A DNA stretch of 64,000 nucleotides, taken from assembly GCA_022495005.1 (NCBI GenBank), contig JAGYXB010001962.1, positions 1,178,001 through 1,242,000 of the forward strand, written 5' to 3'. Position numbers and translations under genes: made by a program. The DNA comes from Rhyacophila brunnea. Lineage: Eukaryota > Arthropoda > Insecta > Trichoptera > Rhyacophilidae. Of this stretch, positions 22,275 through 32,707 are shown one piece after another. The notes under the pieces are model-generated. The model worked only from the letters and a program-made list of their open reading frames with translations. It was not told the origin of the DNA and did not search any database. Positions within the stretch are counted from its first letter, which is position 1, and the number at the start of each line of letters is the position of its first letter.

Positions 22275-22520
22275 TGTCAAATATGTAATGCCGCAAAAGA
22301 GTGCGACACTTCGTACCCTTGTGGCACAGCCTCAAGAGTTCCGTCGTCGTGGCCGGTCCTCCCTCACCCTGCAGCGGTGCTAGAAAAGCGATCTACGCGC
22401 TGCAGGTCTGGAATGGCGGGAGGCGCAAGAGTTGGCGATGGATCGAGGGAAGAGGCGCGATCTTGTGCTTGCCTTATTCCCTAACGCTGGGTCGTGACAG
22501 GTTGAAAGAAGAAGAAGAAG
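22275..22520 (+). repeat. LINE-like 3' tail with GAA repeats
   Basis: A GC-rich island in AT-rich surroundings, ending in GAAAGAAGAAGAAGAAG. This is the style of a 5'-truncated non-LTR retrotransposon 3' end with microsatellite tail. No RT motif is left. Confidence 0.4.
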
Positions 22521-23118
22521 ATTTACTATGTAAATGTATTAAAATAAAATGATATGTCCTTTGGTTTTATTTTTAACTATCTATCAAATTTATACATATT
22601 GTTTCAAATATAAATGTATTAAAATAAAACTATTTTTTTATTAAATAATAACTTTAATCCAGCTACGTATATTCTATGAAAGTACTAAACTATTACATCT
22701 TACACCTGCAATAATAAATGCCAGATTACATTATTGACATTATAATAATCCATATGCTCCGTCTGGAGGGGAAAAATAATTTAAATTGTCACTAAATGAT
22801 AAAAAAATAATAAAATCACACCTTTTGTACCTACATGTCAAAAGAGATAAGTTGTCAATTTATATTCTTTGTTAAAAATACGAAAGGAAGAAAGGGATAT
22901 GTCAAAAAAATATAGTAAAATCTATAACTATTGAAAATCTGATAAATTTATGCCATAGTATATCAATTTTAATAGACAAGTGCAAAAAAAAATTTCCAAA
23001 AAAATTAATATTTTCGGCTTAATTACAATTTTAAGAATATTCTCAAAGACGCAAATTTTGTTTTGCCTCCTGAAAAGTACCGATTTTCGACTCATCGCCC
23101 TCTTCCTTTCGCACACAG

Positions 23119-24756
23119 AAATTTACATTAGAAGTTTGTGGTAAGAAAATTAATTTTCTCGGAACGGCTGGAATTTATCAACATCGTAAAGGGAAGGTTA
23201 ATATTATTTGTTCTTGTCTACCAATAAACATAATGTATTAATATAATATCGATACATAAATAAACCGTATAAAACTTAATAATTTTGACAGTCGTTGTGT
23301 AAAAAACATCCTACCCCGCTGTGTGATCAGCATCAAATGCATAACGAAACAAATATCTATCGTCACAGGACCGTGCCAAGGATGATTGCCGCCCAGGTGC
23401 CAACCTAAAATGCCCTCCCCCGAATATAAAAATATTTAAAAATAAAATTGAAGAAGTGAAAAATAATTAGTTTTAATATTTTTACGTACATATTATTAGA
23501 GTCAGGGCTCGAAATGGTCCGGACAAAACTATCGCTCCGTCTCGTTTAACAATTTATTTGACAGTCTAAGCTAGATAGGACACATAACAAAAAATCTATC
23601 ACACTTTTTTATAAAATACATATAAAATTAAATAACTACCTACTATGTTAATATTTTCGTAAAATTATCAAGCGCTCCGGTTCGTAAAATTTTCCATTTC
23701 AAGCGCTGAATTTAATGTTTATATTAATATTTATTTACATCAAATATAATACGTAATATGTTATTTATATCCCTATCTAATTATACTATATAATTTCGAG
23801 TTACAAAGTTTCAAGAAACATTTCACACAAACAAACGCCATTTAATTATAATATAATATGTATTATACAAACTTGCGAAGAAAATTGCCCTTTCCTAGCT
23901 CCGTTTGCCATATAAATAATCCAAGTTATTCAGAAACATTTTATTTGGTATGCTATGAATGACAGCTACGATACTGGTCCATTCTATTAGAGAATTCATT
24001 CACCCATCTTGAGAGAATGCATTTCGGTATTTTTTGTATATAACTGTGACCCCATAGATAGGTCATGGATCAAGGATTTTAAGCTTCAGGATGATATCAT
24101 CTATCCGTTCTGGTGACATGATAGATTTGGGCCTCTATTACAGAAATAAGTCTGTAACGCCCAAATTTAATCTGTCATGGAATATAACAAATATATGGAA
24201 GGGGTTGATCCAGTAGACCAGTTTCCCTCATACTAATAACCTTAATCGGAAGACGGTAAAGTGGACGAAAAAAATGTTTTTTTTGGCTCCTAATATGCCC
24301 AATTCAATACTTTTGTAATATATTTTTAAAAAATGTAACCCTAGTCGTAATGTAGTATTTAATGATATCTTATCTATCGAGCAAAGATATTAATATTTAT
24401 CATCAATACATAGTGTGTTATGTTATTATAAACCTAGAATTGATAATAATCAACAAGAACGTATACTACTATTAATCGTAGATAGGTACCAAAGTAGTCA
24501 GTTGTATTGATTGAGAATTTTCATCGGCAACAAAATGGAGGTAGGACCTTACAATTATTATGTGATTATTTGATAAATCCTAATTACAAATCTTACGTGT
24601 CACGAATCATGGTGGAAGAGACACTTCTATGGAGTAATTTCACTAATTTCAGTATCATAACAACGATATTATCACGACCATAATGAAGAAAACATACACC
24701 TTCACGGGTATAAATCCAAAGAGCCATCGATAAACTTTAAAACCATATCCCATAGT
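23119..24756. other. Non-coding stretch with MITE copy
   Basis: Apart from MITE family E at 23514-23708, AT-rich sequence without a supportable gene. Confidence 0.45.
23514..23708. repeat. hAT-like MITE, family E, copy 3 (inverted)
   Basis: Starts CAGGGCTCGAAATGG and ends CCATTTCAAGCGCTG; reverse orientation to the copies at 6634, 7138 and 26678. Slightly shortened in the middle. Confidence 0.7.
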
Positions 24757-25138
24757 CATGGCCCCCGCAACATGAAGTGGGCCCCCAGGCTAGGATCTTT
24801 GGTGGGCCCCCCTACCTATCGCTAAGGATAAAAGCAGTATGATGCTCTGCAGTAGCGTTTTCCAAATGGTGTACTTTGTAAAATTAATGTGTATATTTAG
24901 TGTTTTTTTTTTGTATATTTTAATACATCCATTTGAATCATGGAGTTGTCAAGTATCGATACACAACTAAAAATTGTATCGTACAACCATATAATTTTCT
25001 ATAATAGTATTATTTAGAGGCGACTTTTTTACTATTAGAGAGAATTTCTGATGTGTGTTTATCTCACTTATCTGGTCGACTCGCCACGCCGGGCCCACAG
25101 GCTAGAGCCCTGTCAGCCCCCCCTTTGTGGGGGCCATG
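24757..25138. repeat. hAT-like MITE, family I, copy 1, perfect 8-bp TSD
   Basis: CATGGCCCCCGCA at the left and TTTGTGGGGGCCATG at the right are inverted, and CCCATAGT flanks both ends exactly. Sub-terminal CAGGCTAGGATC and GGGCCCACAGGCTAGAGCCC recur in copies at 50064-50456 and 60020-60427. Length and target duplication fit a hAT-derived MITE. Confidence 0.85.
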
Positions 25139-25215
25139 CCCATAGTATCAGTGGCGAATACTCCATACTAGGCGATTATTTAAATTCTTTAAGAAAAATA
25201 TTTTTGGTACTAGTC

Positions 25216-25397
25216 GGTTATCCTGGATACAGTGGCAAACACATTTTGAAAATAGCCGATATACTGGATTATTTGTTAGGATAACCAAACCTAACCTAAC
25301 CTAACCTAACTTAACCTAACCTAAACTAACCCAAACTAATAAATAATCCAGTATATCGGTTATTTTCAAAATGTGTTTGCCGCTGTATCCAGGATAA
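25216..25397. repeat. Foldback with telomere-like CCTAA loop
   Basis: Two arms of about 59 bp (25216-25274 and 25339-25397) are near-perfect inverted copies (TTATCCTGGATACAGTGGCA against TGCCGCTGTATCCAGGATAA). The loop is mainly AACCTAACCTAACCTAACTT, a degenerate array of the insect telomere unit. A fragment of the arm followed by TTAGGTTAGG is at 36481-36545. Confidence 0.8.
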
Positions 25398-28034
25398 ACG
25401 TATAGGACCATGTTTTTTAATTGCCTATTATCGTATTTAAATAATAACTTCTATATTTTATATTCAGAAAAAAATAATTTAACTTGCCAACGACACCTTT
25501 TGTATATGTAGGGAAGTATTATAAATTGACTCCCGACTAAACGGATATGACGTAGATATCTAATTGTACTGGGCATTTTGAAGGTATATAAACAAAGAAG
25601 GAAATATATGTGATAGATATAGAACTGATAGCACAGCCATTTTTACAATAGGTACTTACTTGAATTTGAATTTTGTTTGTCTCTAATATTTTACTAAACA
25701 AAACATATTATATTTTACTTTTTTATGATAGATATTATAAGAAAAAGACAACAAAATTGTGTTTTCACGAGAGTCTGCAAAAATATATATTTAAACCTAC
25801 ATTATTATACAAATAGATCTTTTAGGCTTTATACATAAAGACTCAGGCCACATGATAGAATGACACTGGTATTGAGATTGTGTGTATATGTTTTTTACAA
25901 TACGTATGTAATTGTTTGTATGTGTTGTGTGCATGAAATGTACTAAATTAGTTGAAGCCTTTGTATTATTGTGTATTTTCTGCTACTTATTAGAACCGAT
26001 ACTATTGGATCAGTAAGAGACAGGTGTAGATAGAATATGTCCGTCTAGCCGGCAGTCAATTTATAAAACATTCCTACATATACGACAGATGTCGTTGGAA
26101 AATTATATTATTTTTGTAGAATAAAAAATAATCAAGCTATAATTTAAATACGTAACCTATTTCAATAATAATTCCCAAGCTTCAAGAATGAAACCTTCTT
26201 TATTGAACGTATATACTTCGGAAATACTTTAGCCAGTACCTCGGTATGTTAGTGCCTGGATTCAAATCACAAAAGCCGGTAGCCAATATTAATGAACTTT
26301 GAGAAGCTTCAATTTTATTGCTTGCGAGGCGCACTATTTTTTACAAAGCTCTGAGGTGTTTCCAAGAAATATCATATAGTTGGGTTCCGAATATATATAT
26401 TATATATTATTTGCCTCTGCTATGAGACATGCCATATTTCGAGCAGAATATAATCAGCCTACTTTATAATATTTCAATATATTATTCAGTTTATGCAATG
26501 TTCTGGACGCCTATCTTGCTTTTCGCCCTCAAAAATGTACGGTGCAATGACTTTTAATCTGGTAGATTTTAGTAATTTAAGCAGATATTGTACCACTCAA
26601 TCACTGTGGACACCTACCTATCTTTAATCTATGGTACCTACCTACCTATATATTCTATCATTTACGTGATACCAGGTCAGCGCTCGAAATGGAAAACTTA
26701 AGAAACCGGAGCGCTAGACAATTTGCTGAAGATACTAACACACTCGTAGTTATCAAATTTAAAAAAAAGAAGTGTGTTTGTTATATGTAACTATTTAAGC
26801 TTAGATGGTTAAATTATTTTTTCCAAGAGATGGAGCGCTAATTTTACCGATTTCACAAGCCGGAATGGTGTTCCGGTGCGCTCCGGTCCATTTCGAGCCC
26901 TGTTCCAGGTGATGTCATAATACATCGTTGTGATTTTTCAAAGCTTGACTATTGCAATGATTTTTTTACTAGTACCTAGTCCAATATTTCCTGTAAGGTG
27001 TGCGCGCGCACACCCACCAAAATGTGTCCGTACACATGTTTTTATCCCCCGCACAGTCCTCATACAAAAATAACACAAAATAGTTCTGCAAGTTTAGTAT
27101 TTAATATATTTTATCAACGAATACTTCTTTATTTCCTATTTTACAACGTTTTTCTTAGCTCGTATTCTTATTTGTCCGGTACAAATCTTGCAATCGATTT
27201 TTAACTAACTTCCCGACTAGCTAGACATTTGAAACTTTTAGAATATACCAGAACACAATGCCAATGCATTTTTTAATACTTTTAGCCATCTTAAAGTAGA
27301 ATTGAATTCATTTTCAGTTAATTCTGTTTTGTATGAAAAGTTATTTCGACACCATTATTGGTTGCTAGGACTCTGGGGTCCTAGCAACTAAATTATTAAT
27401 AAAGACGTGCGTTACTATGGAAACCAATATGACATGTAAAGTACAATTTTTTTGATCGCTTAAGCTAGTCAAGTGGTTATAATATGGTTCAGCAGAAAAT
27501 TTAAAAACGTTGTAGGTATATAAAAAGTTCTTTTTATCTTGTAATTATTTTTATTTACTTCAAAAATAAAATTATCGTTGTTAGTGTTATTATTTTATAA
27601 AATCACTGACATTAATAAATACCTAGGTACCTTAAAACTATATGTGTAAATGAAAAATTGTATGTGTGTGTTTGGGAGGGGGGGTGGGAATTTACCGCAC
27701 CGGGTGACGGCTCATCACTGACGGGTGACACCAACCCTACTTACGCCACTGCTCAGATGTGTTGATGATCCGCACACACAATACTGTCATTTGGCCTCGT
27801 GACATGTTGTTGCGTTAAAATTTTTCAAAACCTATATGTGGTTAGAGCCATCAATGGATGACAGTTATATGATATGATTTGAATGTTAGCATCCTATCGC
27901 CACCAATGAACATTTCGGTGCTTTCCTATATGAAAAATCGTTACTTTAGTTTCACCTATCATAGACTAAAATGTAAATTAATATAAGTATATTATGAAAA
28001 TTTTCATTGAATTGTTTTTATGTTATATTTTCAG
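25398..28034. other. Non-coding stretch, repeats only
   Basis: No supportable gene. Holds MITE family E at 26678-26902 and a dispersed repeat at about 27640-27790 that recurs inverted at 56545-56700 (GTGTCACCC, TGGCGTAA, GGGTTGGTG words plus a C/G run). Confidence 0.5.
26678..26902. repeat. hAT-like MITE, family E, copy 4
   Basis: Starts CAGCGCTCGAAATGG and ends CCATTTCGAGCCCTG, flanked by TACCAGGT and TTCCAGGT (8-bp duplication, one mismatch). Confidence 0.8.
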
Positions 28035-28082
28035 ATAATTACACCTGCTTGCCGTGACTGCATGATAGCGATGACGGGACAG
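28035..28082 (+). CDS. Small exon of cysteine-rich gene family (TGQ exon, set 1)
   Basis: A 48-bp phase-0 exon candidate between ATTTTCAG and GTATTT. It encodes IITPACRDCMIAMTGQ. Only phase 0 is free of stops. Paralogous exons at 46615-46653 (IACKNCLIAQTGQ) and 54769-54816 minus (IEETACKTCLIAQTGQ) have the same splice context and the ACxxCxIAxTGQ motif, which argues for real exons. On gene order the next exon would be 37074, across the Gypsy insertion. The CxxC pair could bind metal or form disulphides; no family recognised. Confidence 0.5.
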
Positions 28083-28126
28083 GTATTTTACTGTTATATA
28101 GGTACTATTAATAGTTTAGCACCCAC

Positions 28127-28372
28127 GGTGGCCGCGCGGCTTAAGCGTTGGACTATAACGCCGTATGTCCCAGGTTCAAATCCTGGGTCTGGCAAGTACA
28201 CATATTGTTTTTCAATTTGTGTGTGAGTCAGGCTATGAACCTAATAGGTTGAGCAAGTGGCTGACATCCATTTCTCGTAAAAAACAACACCTGTTAATAC
28301 AAACCTCTACTCTGTGGATGCCCATATGATCCTATTAGGATCGGACATGGTCGGATATTAATGGTGGGGTAT
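28127..28372 (+). repeat. tRNA-derived SINE, copy 1
   Basis: Has a pol III promoter layout: an A-box-like TGGCCGCGCGGCTTAAGCG and a B box GGTTCAAATCC 40 bases on, then an unrelated tail (AAGTACACATATTGTTTTTC ... GATCCTATTAGGATCGGACA). The second copy at 34861-35742 has the same head and tail. No acceptor-stem pairing, so not a tRNA gene. Confidence 0.7.
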
Positions 28373-28417
28373 TTTTTTAAAACTGTCATTTCAAAATTTG
28401 CATATTTTCAGTAGGTA

Positions 28418-28734
28418 TGTTATGGGTTGGTTTTATTAAAAGATATTATTAATTATATCTAACGTTTTCTTTTATTTCCGATTTATAACACAAAATCACA
28501 TACAATTATTATTACTGGTATACTAATATAATGTTGAATATTACAAGGTACACAATGCGTGTTTCTTGTGAGACGTCCGACTGAAGAGTGTTTTGTTATT
28601 CTGAAATACTTCTAGGAAGGAAACAATAAATATGATGCAAAAAAACTTAAGAAATGAACAAGATGCAACATGTTTCAGCCTGTCGAACCCACAGGCTGAC
28701 TAACTAACGGTACAAATTTGAATGGCACATAACA
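28418..28734 (-). repeat. 3' LTR
   Basis: 317 bp, bounded by the short inverted repeat TGTTATG/CATAACA (as read on +). By eye identical to 34311-34627. The outer flank GGTA (28414-28417) matches the four bases after the other LTR. Confidence 0.93.
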
Positions 28735-28749
28735 CCTCCCTTCAAAAGA
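28735..28749 (-). other. Polypurine tract
   Basis: On minus the sequence directly before the 3' LTR reads GAAGGGAGG, the expected primer for plus-strand DNA synthesis. Position and composition fit. Confidence 0.7.
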
Positions 28750-29008
28750 ATAAACTTATGGTACACAATTTTTTTACCATGAGTTTGGTTAAAAGAAATT
28801 ATAATCATATTAATACATTGGTTTTCGAAAATAGATTTTGTTGTGAACAATAGATTGTGATGTGTGACAAATAGATTTAGAACAATTGAAGTCATATTAC
28901 ATACAGGTATATATATTTTTTTTTACATTTAGAAAAACAATAAAATTCTTAATATTAGTACATATTATAATAAAGTAAATAATAACATAATCCTTTGAAT
29001 GAGATTAT
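28750..29008 (-). other. Short non-coding tail of the retrotransposon
   Basis: About 260 bp between the integrase stop and the PPT with no envelope gene or other sustained frame on minus. Confidence 0.6.
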
Positions 29009-29700
29009 TTATTGTGAGGGATCTAAATTAGCTTGCTTAATTCTATTTGTGTGAACCTTAACTAACTTATTCTGAACCTTAATTGTAACATTTAACGGAC
29101 TGTTAACCTTGACAATTTCGTAAGGTCCTTGGAAATAAGGAGATAATTTTTTTGATTTATTTATTTTAGAGGCGTTATTGGTTAAGTATATTTTATCACC
29201 GATTTCAAATGTTCTTAATGTTTTGTCCTTGTTATACCTTATCTGAGTTTTTTCTTTTCCTTTTATCAAATTGTTTCTAGCTATTTCATGTGATTTCGTT
29301 AATTTAAGTTTAAGATTATCGATAAATGAATCGTATGTGTACTTGAATTCAAATGTTTTTAGAGCTGTCGGCAAACTTGGTAGATTTCCAAAAACTAATT
29401 CGAATGGTGTAAATTTTGTGGCGGTATGCGGAGTAGTGTTATAACTAAACATGGAGAATGGAAGCCATTCATCCCAATCGGTTTGATTCGGAGAGATATA
29501 ATGTTTTAGATAATCAGCTAAAGTAGCGTGACTTCGTTCTAGGGATCCATTACTGGTAGGCGTATATGCGCTAGTTTGTATCTGTTCGATTTTAAAAAGT
29601 TTGGCTACTTCCTTGAGAATATTTGAAGTAAAATCCTTTCCTTGATCGGTAAGTATTTTATCTGGAATTCCATATTGACAAATAAATTTTGAAGTTAGTC
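29009..29700 (-). CDS. pol: pol: integrase core second half and C-terminus
   Basis: In this frame the integrase continues after a single-base deletion near 29697-29700. It contains the second catalytic aspartate region (LTDQGKDF), the region of the catalytic glutamate (TSNGSLERSH), HYISPNQTDWDEWLP, MFSYNTTPHTATKFTPFELV and a C-terminal GPY-type module (SPYFQGPYEIVKV), ending with TAA at 29009. Only the part from 29452 down begins with a methionine, but similarity is continuous upstream. It catalyses insertion of the cDNA into chromosomes. No chromodomain is seen. Confidence 0.85.
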
Positions 29701-31353
29701 CTTTGCAATGGTTACTGCTTCATGATTCGGGATTGGGTAACATTGAGAGTATTTTGTTAAATCGTCTTGGAGGGTTAATATATATTTGTTTCCACTTTCG
29801 GTTAAAGGTAGAGGACCTACTATATCTAAAGCAATACGTTCAAATGGTTTCAGACTGGTGGTAGTAATTTCTATGGGTTGTTTTAAGTTTTTTCGGGATA
29901 TTTTATTTTTTTGGCATGATTCACATTGTTTAATATACATTTTAATATCCTTTTGCATATTAGTCCATCGATATTTAAGTCGTATACGGTTCAAGGTCCT
30001 GTGATATCCTGAATGTCCGCTTAAAGGAGAATCATGGTATTCCTTAAGTATTTGTGGAATTTCATTGTGATTAGGGTTAATTATTGTATTATAACAAATA
30101 GTGATATTTATATTTGAGTTATTGAAAACATATTGAATAATCTTTTTAATTTTTTCCCAATTGAGGTTATCCAAACCACAACCGAGTCGTGGAAATGAAA
30201 TATTTGGTTCTTTGTTATTTTTAAGAATATTTTTTAAATTTGATAATGCCAGAAAAACGGAATTATAGTTTGGTTTTTCCCAAAAATTTTGTTTTGTGAT
30301 TAAGTGGTAAATATTATTTTTACGAAATTTTGATTCGAGTATATCTCCTATTCTCGAATGTGTACTAACTAATTCATCATGATTGGTAATGATTGTACTT
30401 ATTTCTAAAGCTATCCCTTTGGACATCGATTTATCATTTGAAATACAGTGCGCAATTGATTGTTTTTGATTTAGAAGGGATTCGTCGATTTCATTTAAGT
30501 TGAAATTGAAATGTTCATTTTGTTTCTCGAGAAAGTCATTGTATGAATATGAAGGATTATTGGTAGATGGGTTATTTACAAGAACAGTATTTTGATTTCC
30601 GATTCGGGACAAAGCGTCAGCATTAGAGTTTAATTTACCTGGTTTATAAATGATTTCGTAATCGTATTCTTCTAATTTTAATCGCCATCTAATGAGTCTA
30701 GAACCGGGGTCCTTAACATTAAAAAGCCATGTGAGAGGACGATGATCCGTGATTATTTTAAATTTTCGGCCATAGAGATAGGGTCTGAAGTGTTTACAAG
30801 ACCAAACGATCCCGAGTAACTCCCGTTCAGTCGTAGAGTAATTTGTTTCAGCCCTATTTAGTGTACGAGATGCATATGCTATAGGAAGATCTCTGGATAT
30901 AGGTCCTTGTGATAATACGGCCCCTATAGCAAAGTTTGAAGCATCCGTTGTAAGGTTAAACGGTTGCGTGAAGTCTGGAAATTGTAAGACTGGTTCAGTA
31001 AGTAATTTATTTTTTAATGTTTCGAAAGCATCATCTTGAACCTTAGTCCATTTGAAAATTACATCCTTTTTTAATAAACAAGTAAGATTTTGAGAAATTT
31101 TTGAAAACTCTGGAATAAATTTTCTGTAATATCCTACGAGACCAAGAAATGATTTTATATCTTTGGTATTTTTAGGCTTGGGATAGTTTGTAATTGATAA
31201 GACTTTTGAGGGGTTTGGTTTAACTCCATCTTCGGAAATGATATGTCCTAAGTACGCAACTTCGTGACGCATAAATTCGCATTTATCCGGTTGCAGTTTA
31301 AGATTGTGCTGGTTAAGGCGTTGAAAGATTTCGCGTAGTTTCTGAGAATGGGA
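29695..31353 (-). CDS. pol: pol: RT end, RNase H, macro domain, integrase start
   Basis: Open on minus from just after the TAA at 31354 to a TAA at 29695; residue numbers run from the ATG at 31272. RT thumb and connection (VAYLGHIISEDGVKPNP; FLGLVGYYRKFI) occupy 5-55. RNase H (FNLTTDASNFAIGAVL, TERELLGIVW, ITDHRPLTWL, LNSNADALSRI) occupies 105-224. A macro domain lies at about 262-397. The integrase zinc site has H420, H424, C450 and C453, and the first catalytic aspartate is in ERIALDIVGPLP (D483). A normal Gypsy pol goes directly from RNase H to integrase, so the inserted domain is unusual. The frame is lost near residue 525 by a one-base deletion. Confidence 0.92.
   Translation of the reverse strand, partial: SHSQKLREIFQRLNQHNLKLQPDKCEFMRHEVAYLGHIISEDGVKPNPSKVLSITNYPKPKNTKDIKSFLGLVGYYRKFIPEFSKISQNLTCLLKKDVIFKWTKVQDDAFETLKNKLLTEPVLQFPDFTQPFNLTTDASNFAIGAVLSQGPISRDLPIAYASRTLNRAETNYSTTERELLGIVWSCKHFRPYLYGRKFKIITDHRPLTWLFNVKDPGSRLIRWRLKLEEYDYEIIYKPGKLNSNADALSRIGNQNTVLVNNPSTNNPSYSYNDFLEKQNEHFNFNLNEIDESLLNQKQSIAHCISNDKSMSKGIALEISTIITNHDELVSTHSRIGDILESKFRKNNIYHLITKQNFWEKPNYNSVFLALSNLKNILKNNKEPNISFPRLGCGLDNLNWEKIKKIIQYVFNNSNINITICYNTIINPNHNEIPQILKEYHDSPLSGHSGYHRTLNRIRLKYRWTNMQKDIKMYIKQCESCQKNKISRKNLKQPIEITTTSLKPFERIALDIVGPLPLTESGNKYILTLQDDLTKYSQCYPIPNHEAVTIAKD
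30079..30501 (-). other. Macro domain (TARG1/ALC1-like) embedded in pol
   Basis: About 140 residues between RNase H and integrase have the conserved blocks of TARG1/OARD1-type macro domains in order. These are QSIAHCISNDKSMSKGIALE (ADP-ribose-binding start), a helix, IYHLITKQNFWEKPNY, LALSNLKNIL, and ISFPRLGCGLDNLNWEKIKK, then NINITICY. The lysine in LITK (codon 30292-30294) and the aspartate in GCGLD (30169-30171) match the positions of TARG1 K84 and D125, which remove ADP-ribose from acidic residues. The MacroD-type glycine-rich catalytic loop is not present. Activity is inferred, not shown. The identification itself rests on several aligned motifs. Confidence 0.88.
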
Positions 31354-32652
31354 TTATATGGAGTCAGCGTATATTACAATATCATCCAAGTAAACAAAGC
31401 ATTTAATTCCTTGTAAACCAGAGAGAACATTATTCATTAGTCTCTGAAAACACGATACCGCATTTTTAAGCCCAAAAGCCATTTTAGAAAACTGATAATG
31501 TCCTTGATCAGTGGAAAAAGCAGTTTTAGCTGAATCTTTAGGAGACATGGGGATTTGGTGGAAACCGGAGGCTAAATCTAGAATTGTGAAATATTTCGAG
31601 TGACCCAACTGATCTAATATTTCGGAAATATTAGGAATCGGATAACTATCATTAACAGTTACATCATTAAGCTTTCTATAATCGATAACGATTCTCCATT
31701 TCTTTTTACCTGATGCGTCATTTTTTTTAGGTACAATCCAAAGAGGCGAGGACCATGGTGAATTGGAGTGTTCTATTATATTTTGCGAAAGCATTTTCTC
31801 GATTTGATTTTTAACTTCTGTCTTATGTACTTCCGGATACCTGTACGATTTAGTATATATTGGTACTTGAGATGTCACAGGTATTTCATGATGCGTAGTG
31901 TTTGTATGGGTTAATAAATCACCATCTAAATGAAATATATTATTGAATTCTTGACATAATGTTAAAACTGAATTGGCTTCTTCCGTATTTAAATGGGATA
32001 ATCGTAATTCATTTTGAATTCGTTGATTACGCGATGGATTATTACCTAAAGATTCTAAAGTATTTGCAAAGTAAAGAAAACTTTCGTGCTCATTAAAAGG
32101 TTCGAGGTATATGTGATTAGACAATATATTAACCGACTTTTCACTATTATTAAGAACGGTCGCATATACCTTGTTTCCAGGACGTACCTTAGTTAGAGCA
32201 CGTGATAGGAATACATCTGGAAGAATTTGAACATCTGGTATTACACCTTGGTTAATTTCAGGATTTCGAACAACTAATTCTATAAGTGTTTCAGATCTGG
32301 GCTTTAAGGTATACATAGGATTATTGATTTTATTGAATATAGGAATAATTTCATCGTGTATATGTAATGTATTAGTTTCATAGTCAATTTTCGCATTATT
32401 ATTGACGAAAAAGTCATGACCTAGTAATCCGTCTAAAGGAACATTAGTGACATGGTTTGGAATAATGTGAATAGTATGACGAATTTGCATATATTTTAAA
32501 GGAAATGTTAAATTAACTGTTCCGATAGTTTTTACTGGATTCGGAGAGTTATCGATACCTTTGAGCGTGACGAGTTCAGTTTCATTAACAAGTTCGTTTC
32601 CATCTAGGGAACTTATTTTTACTAATGAGATGTCGGCGCCAGTATCAATCAA
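31354..32652 (-). CDS. pol: pol: aspartic protease and reverse transcriptase
   Basis: The frame opens with the protease active site DTGADISLV (residues 3-11) and the later LLGHDFF flap-proximal block. A spacer follows, then the reverse transcriptase: SPWSSPLWIVPKK, WRIVIDYRKLN, YFTILDLASGFHQIPM, FSKMAFGLKNAVSCFQRLM and FVYLDDIVIYA (catalytic YLDD at about 421-424). A TAA follows directly after YADSI at 31354-31356; the same frame continues into the next segment, so this is a point nonsense change or misread base. The ATG at 32652 is probably not the true start: pol coding continues upstream to the gag overlap in another frame, broken at an A9 run (32663-32671). Confidence 0.92.
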   Translation of the reverse strand: MIDTGADISLVKISSLDGNELVNETELVTLKGIDNSPNPVKTIGTVNLTFPLKYMQIRHTIHIIPNHVTNVPLDGLLGHDFFVNNNAKIDYETNTLHIHDEIIPIFNKINNPMYTLKPRSETLIELVVRNPEINQGVIPDVQILPDVFLSRALTKVRPGNKVYATVLNNSEKSVNILSNHIYLEPFNEHESFLYFANTLESLGNNPSRNQRIQNELRLSHLNTEEANSVLTLCQEFNNIFHLDGDLLTHTNTTHHEIPVTSQVPIYTKSYRYPEVHKTEVKNQIEKMLSQNIIEHSNSPWSSPLWIVPKKNDASGKKKWRIVIDYRKLNDVTVNDSYPIPNISEILDQLGHSKYFTILDLASGFHQIPMSPKDSAKTAFSTDQGHYQFSKMAFGLKNAVSCFQRLMNNVLSGLQGIKCFVYLDDIVIYADSI

Positions 32653-32707
32653 TAATTTTAGATTTTTTTTTCTGTATATGGAAATTCAACATACGCTGTA
32701 CTTGGTT

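Larger units (their letters stand above)
20406..23118. mobile_element. TIR element carrying a spliced-looking gene fragment
   Basis: CTGTGTGCGAAAGGAAGAGG at 20406 (continuing GCGATGAGTC) is inverted at 23089-23118. Related CGAAAGGAAG words also occur inside at 20645 and 22880. Between the ends are a first exon (20835-20898), an exon duplicated in tandem (21174-21303 and 21466-21583) and a further coding-like frame near 21880-22083. No transposase domain is recognised. It is either a DNA transposon with an unfamiliar protein or a non-autonomous element that has captured gene pieces. Confidence 0.55.

Noticed and set aside
22301..22552. 83-codon + frame
   Set aside because: Lies in a GC-rich LINE tail ending in GAA repeats; no recognisable motif.
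23366..23393. Small exon between TCACAG and GTGCCA
   Set aside because: 28 bp, not phase-symmetric like the others, and the flanks look like a dispersed repeat.
28127..28200. Functional tRNA gene at the SINE head
   Set aside because: No acceptor-stem pairing; same head and tail recur at 34861.
28735..29008. Envelope gene of an errantivirus
   Set aside because: Only 274 bp lie between the integrase stop and the LTR; no frame with signal peptide or membrane segment.
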